DNA from: Candidatus Cloacimonadota bacterium
GTDB taxonomy: Bacteria > Cloacimonadota > Cloacimonadia > Cloacimonadales > WRIO01
Assembly (NCBI GenBank): GCA_017998585.1
Contig: JAGOCT010000088.1
Location: 1-7,089 of the forward strand
Reading direction: 5' to 3'
Length of the DNA stretch: 7,089 nucleotides
Shown here: positions 1-6,358 of the stretch, piece after piece
How positions within the stretch are numbered: the first letter of the stretch is position 1
Layout of the letters: every line of letters begins with the position of its first letter
Notes under the pieces: model-generated
Told to the model about the DNA's origin: nothing
The model's database searches: none
What the model saw: only the letters and a program-made list of their open reading frames with translations
Made by a program: the position numbers and the translations under genes

Positions 1-2
1 CA

Positions 3-740
3 AACATACTCAAGAGTTTAAAAGAAATTAACTGTACATGGACAGTAAAAAATGTTTATGATATAGCTGAAAATCCGGATTTTATCAAGCCTTTTCAAGT
101 GATCCTTCATTTTATTAATTCTACAGATTTTTCTGCTAAATTTATTCAAATCATCAAGTATGAATTTGATTATTTTATTCCTGTTATTGCTATCGATTTC
201 AAAAATATTTTCTCAAATGAGCATTACTCAGATTTGCCTTATGATGACATTTATACAGGAGATTTTATCAGTGAAAAATTCAAGCTCAGAATCAGTTCTT
301 ATTTGAAATTAAAAAGTTATCACGACAGACTTTATAATGAAAAAAACATTTTGGAATCAAAAGTCAGTTTTTCTCTAGAAATCCTAAAAAATATCAGTAT
401 TGGAATTCTTCTTTTTGATAATAAAGGAAAGATCATTTTTGAAAACGATTGTTCAGTCAGATTGATAGAATCAGCTTTGGATGAGAATGTTAATCATCTT
501 TTCAAATCTGAACGTTTTCTTATTGGCAAAAGTGCTCAGTTTGATTTTTTAGATGAGCTATTTAAAGAGACACTTTATCTGACCACAACCTCAGGTAAGG
601 AGGTTGAAGTGAAAAGAATGATCACTGAAAAACAATCCGACCTGTATATGGGCGCATTAATCATCAAAGAGATTAATGCAAACAATAAGCTCATTAAAGC
701 AAATCACAAGTCATTAAAATCTTTTTTAAAGGAGTTTTAA
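3..740 (+). CDS. Pseudo-receiver plus PAS-like domain signalling protein (5' end cut off by the window)
   Basis: The reading frame is open from the first bases of the window, so the GTG at 99 is an internal Val codon and the true start lies upstream; 245 residues are visible. Visible residues about 1-105 fit the receiver (REC) fold, but the three key phosphorylation positions are changed. The phospho-acceptor Asp is Phe37 (motif FINSTDFSA against the usual D-I-M-M-P-D-M-D-G), the conserved Thr/Ser is Asp65, and the conserved Lys is Gly86 in DDIYTGDF. A helical linker (about 100-125) leads to a PAS-like domain (about 126-223) containing GILLFDNKGKIIFEN. No kinase, HPt, cyclase or DNA-binding domain follows. 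It probably acts as a cytoplasmic, phosphorylation-independent protein-interaction or sensing subunit of the chemosensory genes downstream. PAS is fairly secure; REC homology rests on pattern alignment by eye. Confidence 0.7.
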   Translation, partial: NILKSLKEINCTWTVKNVYDIAENPDFIKPFQVILHFINSTDFSAKFIQIIKYEFDYFIPVIAIDFKNIFSNEHYSDLPYDDIYTGDFISEKFKLRISSYLKLKSYHDRLYNEKNILESKVSFSLEILKNISIGILLFDNKGKIIFENDCSVRLIESALDENVNHLFKSERFLIGKSAQFDFLDELFKETLYLTTTSGKEVEVKRMITEKQSDLYMGALIIKEINANNKLIKANHKSLKSFLKEF

Positions 741-742
741 TA

Positions 743-1189
743 ATGTCAGAGGGAAGAAAATTATTCTATGAAAAATCTCTTATTTGGGCAAAAACAGAAG
801 AGCAAAAACTGTATTCATGGATGAGCCCTGTAAAAATTGAAAAACTAATGTCAGATAAAAAAAAAGTTTTCACTATGTCTAATATCCATTCTGACACTTT
901 AATAAATAAATGCGAATTTATTGAACAAACTGATCTGTATGAATTTAAACTATATTCCGGAGCGAAAATCATCTGTTCTGAGTTTGTTGAGTTCAATATT
1001 GAAAGAATCTGGGTTCCATTAAAAGAAATAAATCTACATGAAAAGATTGTTGAATTTAATATACTCAATAATCATTACTTTGAATCTTATGCCGTTTCTG
1101 TTAAAAAAGTGGAAAATGTGAAAGCCTATATCATAGATTCAGCTGATCATGTTGGAATTGTAAACAGTTTTTTAGTAAAATTGAACTAA
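743..1189 (+). CDS. Small unknown protein, possible stand-alone degenerate Hint (intein-like) domain
   Basis: I do not recognise a named family. The ATG is two bases after the previous stop, with AAAGGAG (728-734) inside the upstream gene's end, so translation is probably coupled. The 148 residues follow the order of a minimal Hint/intein module. KSLIW (11-15) resembles block A; KIEKL (31-35) and KKVFTMS (40-46) resemble the early strands; LYSGAKIICSEF (70-81) resembles block B. WVPLKEI (90-96) matches the common W-x-x-L-x-E-L segment. AYIIDSADHVGIVNSFLVKLN (128-148), written here as AYIIDSADHV plus GIVNSFLVKLN, aligns without gaps to blocks F/G and ends in Asn as inteins do. The catalytic Cys1 position is Leu7, the block-B T-x-x-H is SEFV, and the penultimate His is Leu, so splicing or autocleavage is unlikely. 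There is no signal peptide or membrane segment. A run of nine A (857-865) encodes KKK. The gene is likely real; the Hint assignment is tentative. Confidence 0.75.
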   Translation: MSEGRKLFYEKSLIWAKTEEQKLYSWMSPVKIEKLMSDKKKVFTMSNIHSDTLINKCEFIEQTDLYEFKLYSGAKIICSEFVEFNIERIWVPLKEINLHEKIVEFNILNNHYFESYAVSVKKVENVKAYIIDSADHVGIVNSFLVKLN

Positions 1190-1311
1190 AACCCATCCAC
1201 TTGTTATTAATATCATTATTTTTAAAAAAAACCTTGCATTTCAATCAGATTTATGTTAATAATATCTTAAAATAAGTATACCGTGTAAAATCTGTAAAAA
1301 AGTGAGGGTTT
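1190..1311 (+). promoter_or_regulatory. Intergenic region, likely promoter of the CheA-like/CheW unit
   Basis: This 122-base, very AT-rich gap precedes the CheA-like gene and is the only sizeable break on the left side, so a promoter here is plausible. A -10-like TAAAAT lies at 1268-1273 but has no matching -35. TTGCAT (1234-1239) with TAATAA (1257-1262), spaced 17 bases, is another weak candidate. I see no convincing terminator hairpin for the preceding gene, so read-through is possible. The ribosome site for the next gene is GAGGG (1304-1308), three bases before the ATG. Confidence 0.3.
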
Positions 1312-3417
1312 ATGGAAAAGAATTTAAACCAGAGCGTCCATCATGAAGATGAAAAAGGAATGGAAAGCCAAAGTGAAACGATCAGAGTGAATCTGGGCTT
1401 ACTGGATGAGCTAATGATCTATGCAGGGGAATTAGTTCTGGCCAGAAATCAACTTTTACGCTTAATGACAGACCTGACAAAGACAATACCAGGTTTGACC
1501 AATGTATTACAAGATATTGATATGACCACATCAATCATTCAGGAAAAAATCATGAATACCCGTATGCAACCTATTTCTCTGGTATTCAGCCGTTTTCCAA
1601 GGCTCTTACGTGATTTAACCATGAAAAACAACAAGAAGATAAAACTGGAATCAAGCGGTAACGATGTAAATCTTGATAAATCAGTAGTAGAAAATCTTTA
1701 TGATCCTTTAGCAATCATAATGCATTATTTAATTGAACATGACATGGAAAGTGCTGACGAGCGACGCAAGAATCATAAAGACGAAAGTGGTTTAATCAGC
1801 CTGAAAGCATATCAGGAAGGTGGAAAAGTCAATGTTGATATCATTTCAAATGGTATTGGATTAAATACGGAGCATATTGTTTTAAAAGCAATTGAATTAG
1901 GTTTTATAAAGTCGTCTGAAGCCGATCGTTATGGCAAAAAAGACATATTGAATCTATTGTTTCTACACAATTTTCTGACTTTTAATATGAAACTCGATGA
2001 TGGAGAAGGTCATTACGGTCTCTATGATGCAAGAATTTTACTTGAAAAGATTGGCGGGTCCATCAGTATAGACTCTGACACCAGCAATCATACGATAATC
2101 AACATTAAATTACCGCTTACTTTAGTTATAATTCCATCAATCATTATTACTGTTGATTCTCTCAACTTTGCTATTCCACAGGTCTCCTTACAGGAAATCG
2201 TGAGACTAAGAGCCGATGATAAAGAACACCGAATTGAACAAGTAAACGATGCTCCTGTGCTTCGCTTAAGAAATAAATTGCTCCCAATTCTATACCTCTA
2301 TGAGGTGCTTAATATGCCTAAACCAGAAAATATTGATGATACGATACGTATTCTGGTAATGAAACATGATGAAAATGAATTTGGGTTAGTTGTAGATGAA
2401 ATTTTTGATCATGAAGAAATCGTTGTTAAGACAATTCCACGTTTCTTTAAGAATTCAATGTGTTATGCAGGTACGACGATAATGGGAGATGGCAGTGTTG
2501 CATTGATTCTGGATATCGGAGGAGTAGCTAATAAAGGAAGACTCAACTTTACCGGCATGAAGGAACAACAACAAATACTCTCAGAAGATGAATTGGATAA
2601 AAAAATGCATGATGATATGCAAAACCTGCTATTGTTTGAAAATGCAAAAAACCAGTTCTTTGCGCTTAATCTTGACCTGATTAAACGAATAGAAAAAATC
2701 AAAAGTGCTGATATTGATCTGGTTGGAGATAAAGAATATATTGAACATGAAGGGAAAAGTCTTCATGTCATTAGACTGGAGCACTTCCTGCCAATTCAAA
2801 CTCCTTCAGAAGACAGTGAAGAGTTGTATGTCATTATTCCAAAAGCGGTTGAAAATCCAATTGGCGTCATAGTACGCAGAATTGTAGATTCTATTTCAGT
2901 TAATACAGAAATTGATTCTGAAAGTATTATTGCCAGAGGACTGATAGGATCAGCTCTGATTAAGAATGAATTAGTTCTCTTCCCTGATATTTATGAGCTG
3001 ATAGAAATGGCTGAACCTGAGAAAATGCAACAATACAAAGTTAAAGATAAAAAGAAACAGAAGATATTGCTGGTAGAAGATACTCCGTTTTTCAGATCAT
3101 TGGAAAAGAATTATTTAGAATCAGCTGGTTATGAAGTAGATATTGCGGTAGATGGAATGGATGGTTTCAAAAAAGCAGGGAAGAAAAAGTATGACATGTA
3201 CATAGTGGACATTATCATGCCACGAATGGATGGTTATCAGTTTGTTGAAGCAATTCGTAAAAATCCAGAATTAAAAGAAATACCCGCTCTGGCCTTAACC
3301 ACACTAAGTAGTGAAGAAAGTAAAGCGAAAGCCTTTAACGCAGGCTTTAATGCCTATGAAATCAAAATCCATAAAGATAAATTACTTGAGACTATCAAAT
3401 CTTTATTAAAATCATAA
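1312..3417 (+). CDS. CheA-like chemotaxis protein without HPt: P3 - degenerate ATPase - CheW - CheW - receiver
   Basis: Domains in order: CheA dimerisation P3 (about 22-100, with RMQPISLVFSRFPRLLRDL), HATPase/P4-like (about 120-268), a first CheW-like P5 domain (about 269-405), a second CheW-like domain (about 434-566) and a C-terminal receiver (584-700). The N-terminal HPt (P1) and P2 domains of normal CheA are absent. The ATPase has lost key residues: the N-box R-N-A-V-D-H is HYLIEH (138-143, Asn to Tyr139), the D-D-G-x-G box is SNGIG (179-183), PGFST is HNFLT (219-223), and G-T near the end is H260-T261. It therefore probably cannot phosphorylate anything. The receiver looks active: Glu589/Asp590, phospho-acceptor Asp633 (VDIIMPRMDG), Thr663 and Lys685. 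Its likely role is a cytoplasmic scaffold in a chemosensory array whose receiver is phosphorylated from elsewhere. ATG is preceded by GAGGG. CheW follows ten bases after the stop. I leave the symbol cheA off because it lacks P1 and a credible kinase site. Confidence 0.9.
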   Translation: MEKNLNQSVHHEDEKGMESQSETIRVNLGLLDELMIYAGELVLARNQLLRLMTDLTKTIPGLTNVLQDIDMTTSIIQEKIMNTRMQPISLVFSRFPRLLRDLTMKNNKKIKLESSGNDVNLDKSVVENLYDPLAIIMHYLIEHDMESADERRKNHKDESGLISLKAYQEGGKVNVDIISNGIGLNTEHIVLKAIELGFIKSSEADRYGKKDILNLLFLHNFLTFNMKLDDGEGHYGLYDARILLEKIGGSISIDSDTSNHTIINIKLPLTLVIIPSIIITVDSLNFAIPQVSLQEIVRLRADDKEHRIEQVNDAPVLRLRNKLLPILYLYEVLNMPKPENIDDTIRILVMKHDENEFGLVVDEIFDHEEIVVKTIPRFFKNSMCYAGTTIMGDGSVALILDIGGVANKGRLNFTGMKEQQQILSEDELDKKMHDDMQNLLLFENAKNQFFALNLDLIKRIEKIKSADIDLVGDKEYIEHEGKSLHVIRLEHFLPIQTPSEDSEELYVIIPKAVENPIGVIVRRIVDSISVNTEIDSESIIARGLIGSALIKNELVLFPDIYELIEMAEPEKMQQYKVKDKKKQKILLVEDTPFFRSLEKNYLESAGYEVDIAVDGMDGFKKAGKKKYDMYIVDIIMPRMDGYQFVEAIRKNPELKEIPALALTTLSSEESKAKAFNAGFNAYEIKIHKDKLLETIKSLLKS

Positions 3418-3427
3418 GGGAGGATAC

Positions 3428-3892
3428 ATGTTGCAATTAACCACATTTTACGTTGGAGACACACTTTTTGGAGTAAATATCCTTCAGGTGAAAGAAATCA
3501 ACAATCAGATGAAATACACGCCTGTTCCTGATTCAGCAAACTTTATCAAAGGGCTGTTTAATCTTCGCGGTCAGATTATTACTATATTTGATCTGGCAAA
3601 AAGACTAGGAAGACCAGATACTGAAATTCAGGGTAAAACCAGAAATCTCATCCTAAAAACAGATATTGAAACCACTCTTATCAGAGACAAAAATAAGCTC
3701 GAAGAGATTGGGTCAGATGCAGTAGGTTTTATCATTGACAAAATTGGTGATGTAATTGAAATAGATGAAAATGATATTCAACAAGCACCAGCAAATGTAG
3801 GAGATATTTCTAAAGAATTTATCAAAGGTGTAGTGGAATTAAAAAGTGATTTATTGATTTTACTAAATGTTCAGGAAATTATAAAATTATAA
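3428..3892 (+). CDS. cheW: Chemotaxis coupling protein CheW
   Basis: A 154-residue, single-domain CheW of normal length. Visible hallmarks are the opening strand LTTFYVGDTLFGVNILQVKEI, split here as LTTFYVGDTL and FGVNILQVKEI (residues 4-24), the P-V-P motif (32-34), GLFNLRGQIITIFDL (42-56) with the conserved Arg47 of the NLRG turn used in CheA/receptor contacts, VGFIIDKIGDVIEI (99-112), and the closing strand DLLILLNVQEII (141-152). CheW links chemoreceptor tips to the P5 domain of CheA in the cytoplasm; here its partner is presumably the CheA-like protein just upstream. A strong ribosome site GGGAGG (3418-3423) lies four bases before the ATG, and the gap to the upstream stop is ten bases, so the two genes form one operon. 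A terminator follows immediately. Confidence 0.93.
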   Translation: MLQLTTFYVGDTLFGVNILQVKEINNQMKYTPVPDSANFIKGLFNLRGQIITIFDLAKRLGRPDTEIQGKTRNLILKTDIETTLIRDKNKLEEIGSDAVGFIIDKIGDVIEIDENDIQQAPANVGDISKEFIKGVVELKSDLLILLNVQEIIKL

Positions 3893-3906
3893 CTCATCAG
3901 ATTTTT

Positions 3907-3946
3907 AAATGCTTCGCTTATTTAAACCAAGCGAAGCATTTTCTTT
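3907..3946 (+). terminator. Strong rho-independent terminator after cheW
   Basis: A perfect 13-bp stem, AAATGCTTCGCTT (3907-3919) pairing with AAGCGAAGCATTT (3929-3941), encloses a nine-base loop and is followed by a T-rich tail running through TTTCTTT to about 3946. The T tail lies only on the + side, so it acts on rightward transcription. It ends the CheA-like/cheW unit and implies that the HPt gene downstream has its own promoter, which must then fit in the roughly 45 bases up to 3990. TATAGT at 3946-3951 is a possible -10 with no -35. Confidence 0.9.
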
Positions 3947-3990
3947 ATAGTTTAACGTAAGCACACAATTAATGTCAGAAAGAGGTTAAA

Positions 3991-5067
3991 ATGTTGGATT
4001 TTATAGATAACGAGTTAAAAGAAGAATTCTTTGACGAGTTTAAAGAGTTGGGTAGAGATGTTGAAGAATATCTGTTAAAATTAGAAAAAGAACCTGATAA
4101 TAAAGAATACATTAGAGAATTATTCCGGCCATTTCATACAATTAAAGGAAATGCTGGCTTAATTGGTGAAAAAGAAATACAGTCTGTCAGTCAGCTGGCA
4201 GAATCTATACTTGATGAAGTCCGACAAGGCAGACAAAAATTAAGTCAGGAAATGCTGGATGTATGCCTACAAGCTATTGATGTAATTAAAGAAATCTCAG
4301 TCTTGAGAGACCCAAAAGCCTTGAGTAATGAGATTGAAAAGGTCATGAATGAATTACAGAATGTATTAAACAACCTTAATAAAAATAAAGAGAGAACAAC
4401 AGATACTCAAAAAGTGAAACAAAAGTCATATACACAAATTTTGAATTTAAATCAAGACAAAGTAAAAAGAATAATCAAAGCGTTAAAAAAACTAGATACT
4501 TATATTGAACAAATGAAATTGAAAAGAGATTTTGCATGGTTTTTGCCTGATACTTTTGATGCTGTACTTGACATCTCTTCTGATACACCGAAAACTCGTA
4601 CAATACAACAAATAAACGGCATTTTGGATTATCTTGAAATTTATTTAACAGCTCTTAATCTGGAAGATGTTATTCTTTATACTCCAGAGAAATGGGAGCT
4701 TCTCAATAAAATGAGAAATGATCTTCTGTTTCAGTTTTTTCCTCTCTGCCTTGAAAGTCTAAATGTTAAAATATTATACTTTAATGAAGATGATCCTGTC
4801 GAAGAAATGCTTCAGGAAACAGAAATGATGTTTTCTAAAGAAGTTAATTTCGTTATTATCAATCTAAACATACACAGAACACCTGGACAAGAAGATATTC
4901 AAATGCTTTTTTCTCTCTCAGAAAAATATAAAACAAAAATACTATTTGTTCAGAGATATTTAGGACAAAAAGAATTATGGCATTCACTCAGTTTGCTAAT
5001 GGACAATACACCTGTAATTTATAAAAACTTTTGGATGGCATTGTACCAAATAGCTGAAAATGACTAA
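3991..5067 (+). CDS. HPt (histidine phosphotransfer) domain protein with long uncharacterised C-terminal region
   Basis: Residues about 1-105 form an HPt domain like CheA P1: helices around FFDEFKELGRDVEEYLLKLE and the site FHTIKGNAGLIG (48-59), with phospho-accepting His49, Lys52 and Gly53. A polar, Lys-rich linker (about 125-148) follows, then a helical region (about 150-250). The C-terminal alpha/beta segment (about 255-358) has strands VKILYF (259-264), VNFVIINLN (285-293) and KILFV (316-320), ending with VIYKNF (342-347). The last motif and the EDDP at 266-269 recall a receiver, but the segment is too short for one (strand 1 to strand 3 only about 27 residues). A STAS-like fold is an alternative; neither is secure. 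ATG is preceded by AGAGG (3981-3985). This cytoplasmic protein may supply the P1 function missing from the CheA-like protein. No kinase domain is present. The signalling role is well supported, the C-terminus is unknown. Confidence 0.85.
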   Translation: MLDFIDNELKEEFFDEFKELGRDVEEYLLKLEKEPDNKEYIRELFRPFHTIKGNAGLIGEKEIQSVSQLAESILDEVRQGRQKLSQEMLDVCLQAIDVIKEISVLRDPKALSNEIEKVMNELQNVLNNLNKNKERTTDTQKVKQKSYTQILNLNQDKVKRIIKALKKLDTYIEQMKLKRDFAWFLPDTFDAVLDISSDTPKTRTIQQINGILDYLEIYLTALNLEDVILYTPEKWELLNKMRNDLLFQFFPLCLESLNVKILYFNEDDPVEEMLQETEMMFSKEVNFVIINLNIHRTPGQEDIQMLFSLSEKYKTKILFVQRYLGQKELWHSLSLLMDNTPVIYKNFWMALYQIAEND

Positions 5068-5100
5068 TGTTTTAATTTCTCAGTTCGATAATGATTATAA

Positions 5101-5105
5101 GGAGG
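5101..5105 (+). promoter_or_regulatory. Ribosome binding site that fixes the start at 5111
   Basis: AAGGAGGA spans 5099-5106, with the GGAGG core at 5101-5105, five bases before ATG 5111. It is one of the best ribosome sites in the window and lies inside the longer open frame that begins at ATG 5060, which has no comparable site and overlaps the preceding gene. The initiation codon is therefore 5111, and the product then starts with a clean signal peptide. Confidence 0.88.
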
Positions 5106-5110
5106 ATCGA

Positions 5111-5581
5111 ATGAAAAAGATTTTACTATTAATTCTGCTGATTCAAATCAGTTGTTTAATGGCAAATAGAAGTGCAAGTGCAGTGGTCCATTTCAATGTA
5201 CCCGATATTCAACAGATTATTTTGGGAGAAGCTAATTTATCCATGAACCTGGCTTACTCTGGTAATACTCAAAGTCTTTATGATCCTGTTATCTTAAATA
5301 GCACTTACAGCATTGTCTCCACTGGAAATTTTAAACAGCTGGTAGCCCAAATCAATCAGAATATGCCTGCTAACACTAGTCTGGAAGTGAAAGCTGAAGC
5401 TCCTGTTAATGCAGTCAGTTTGGGTTATGTGCCATTGTCGGTTGCACCCAATCCTGTAGTAACCAATATCAGCAATGTGAACCAACAAAATTTATTGATT
5501 TATTACAGATTAAAAGCCAATCTGGGAGCTCCTGTATCTGTAAACGAAAACAGAATTGTAACTTTTACCATTATGGATTGA
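5111..5581 (+). CDS. Small exported beta-rich protein, candidate fibre/adhesin subunit
   Basis: A 156-residue product with a clear signal peptide: MKK, hydrophobic core ILLLILLIQI, and likely cleavage after LMA or SASA (about residues 18-24). The Cys in QISC does not make a proper lipobox (Gln at -3), so a lipoprotein is unlikely. The mature part has no Cys and is rich in Asn, Val and Ser. It shows alternating hydrophobic strands (for example SLEVKAEAPV, LLIYYRLKANL) and ends in VTFTIMD, a closing strand as seen in DUF4402- and pilin-like Ig subunits. I do not recognise a specific family. It lies 43 bases after the HPt gene with no terminator between, and two untranslated stop-rich bases-plus-one before the chaperone-like gene, so these are probably cotranscribed. 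The subunit role is inferred from the neighbouring PapD/DUF916-like protein. An export signal is certain, function is not. Confidence 0.85.
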   Translation: MKKILLLILLIQISCLMANRSASAVVHFNVPDIQQIILGEANLSMNLAYSGNTQSLYDPVILNSTYSIVSTGNFKQLVAQINQNMPANTSLEVKAEAPVNAVSLGYVPLSVAPNPVVTNISNVNQQNLLIYYRLKANLGAPVSVNENRIVTFTIMD

Positions 5582-5584
5582 TGA

Positions 5585-6358
5585 ATGAGAGTTTTTCTAA
5601 CTGTTCTTCTGCTGATATTAACAATCCCCATTTTTGCAAACTGGTCAGTAACAGGAGATTTGACTCATTATGATGTTGTTAATCCAGGTCAGAAATTAAG
5701 TAAATCCATAACCATATCCAACCACTCTGAAGATAATCTGACTTTAATCATCAAACAGGCAGATTATGCCTTTAACTCAGAAGGCAATATCTGGTTTGTA
5801 GAAGCGGGGAAACTTACCCGCTCTAATGCATCATGGATTAGTTTTTCATCTCAGGAAATCAATATTCTTCCCAATAGCCAGATCATTTTTTCCTACAATG
5901 TAAAAATACCAGACAATGATGATTTAAACGGATCATACTGGTCATTGATTTTCATTCAGGAAGGTAAGATTGAAAATTTAAATCCCTCTCAAAAAGATTT
6001 AAATCTACAGATTAATCAAAGATATGCTATCCAATCTATTCAGCAAATTGGTAATACAGGTCATTTTGATATTCAGTTTTTAGATGCAGAATATCAGAAA
6101 AAAAACAATGAACTCCATTTAACCGTTAAAAACAATGGAGAAAGATGGACAAATCCAGGTGTTTGGGTAGAATTATACGATTCTGAAGGAAATAAAACTG
6201 GTAAATTCTACGCAAAAAGCCACAAATTATACCCTCAGACATCATTTACCTATAAGATTCCCCTAATCCCCTTAACTCAAAAAAAATACTACGTGATTAC
6301 GGTCGTTGATTGTGGAGAAAATAAAGTTTTTGGTTCGCAATATACCATTGAAAACTAA
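5585..6358 (+). CDS. Exported two-domain Ig-fold protein resembling PapD/DUF916 periplasmic chaperones
   Basis: The 257-residue product begins with a signal peptide (MRVFLTVLLLILTIPIFA, cleavage about residue 18). Domain 1 (about 20-128) shows the pattern of PapD-like and DUF916 domains: N-P-G-Q (33-36) then SITISNHSEDNLTL, NASWISF (81-87), a P-N-S turn before the strand IIFSYNVKIPD (100-110), and GSYWSLIFIQE (116-126). Domain 2 (about 160-255) is a second beta sandwich with LHLTVKNNGERWTNPGVWVELYD, split as LHLTVKNNGE (177-186) and WVELYD (194-199). In those families such proteins cap or assist secreted surface subunits. ATG starts three bases after the preceding stop (TGATGAATG) with no good Shine-Dalgarno, suggesting translational coupling to the small exported protein. 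The next gene overlaps its end. The Ig-fold exported nature is solid; a chaperone job is an inference, and it could be a structural component. Confidence 0.83.
   Translation: MRVFLTVLLLILTIPIFANWSVTGDLTHYDVVNPGQKLSKSITISNHSEDNLTLIIKQADYAFNSEGNIWFVEAGKLTRSNASWISFSSQEINILPNSQIIFSYNVKIPDNDDLNGSYWSLIFIQEGKIENLNPSQKDLNLQINQRYAIQSIQQIGNTGHFDIQFLDAEYQKKNNELHLTVKNNGERWTNPGVWVELYDSEGNKTGKFYAKSHKLYPQTSFTYKIPLIPLTQKKYYVITVVDCGENKVFGSQYTIEN

Noticed and set aside
99..101. GTG at 99 as start of the first gene
   Set aside because: The frame is open upstream to the window edge and the receiver-like pattern continues across this codon, so it is internal.
857..865. Run of nine A inside the 743-1189 gene as a slippage or phase-variation site
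   Set aside because: It simply encodes three Lys in an AT-rich gene; no alternative-frame product or other variable signal supports it.
766..1068. Minus-strand open frame of 100 codons
   Set aside because: Lies fully inside the 743-1189 gene on the other strand, has no ribosome site or recognisable domain, and is a shadow of AT-rich coding sequence.
2463..2702. Minus-strand open frame of 79 codons
   Set aside because: Antisense to the CheA-like gene across its well-supported CheW-like region; Ser/Phe-rich low-information product typical of a shadow frame.
3946..3951. TATAGT as -10 box of a promoter for the HPt gene
   Set aside because: No -35 at the right distance, and it overlaps the terminator tail; too weak to list as a feature.
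5060..5110. Upstream ATG at 5060 as start of the small exported protein
   Set aside because: It overlaps the end of the HPt gene, lacks a ribosome site, and would put 17 extra residues before a clean signal peptide; ATG 5111 has GGAGG at ideal spacing.
5141..5155. Lipobox (QISC) in the signal peptide of the small exported protein
   Set aside because: Gln at -3 does not fit the lipobox; ordinary signal peptidase I cleavage is more likely.
5294..5488. Minus-strand open frame of 64 codons
   Set aside because: Antisense to the small exported protein, with no supporting signal.
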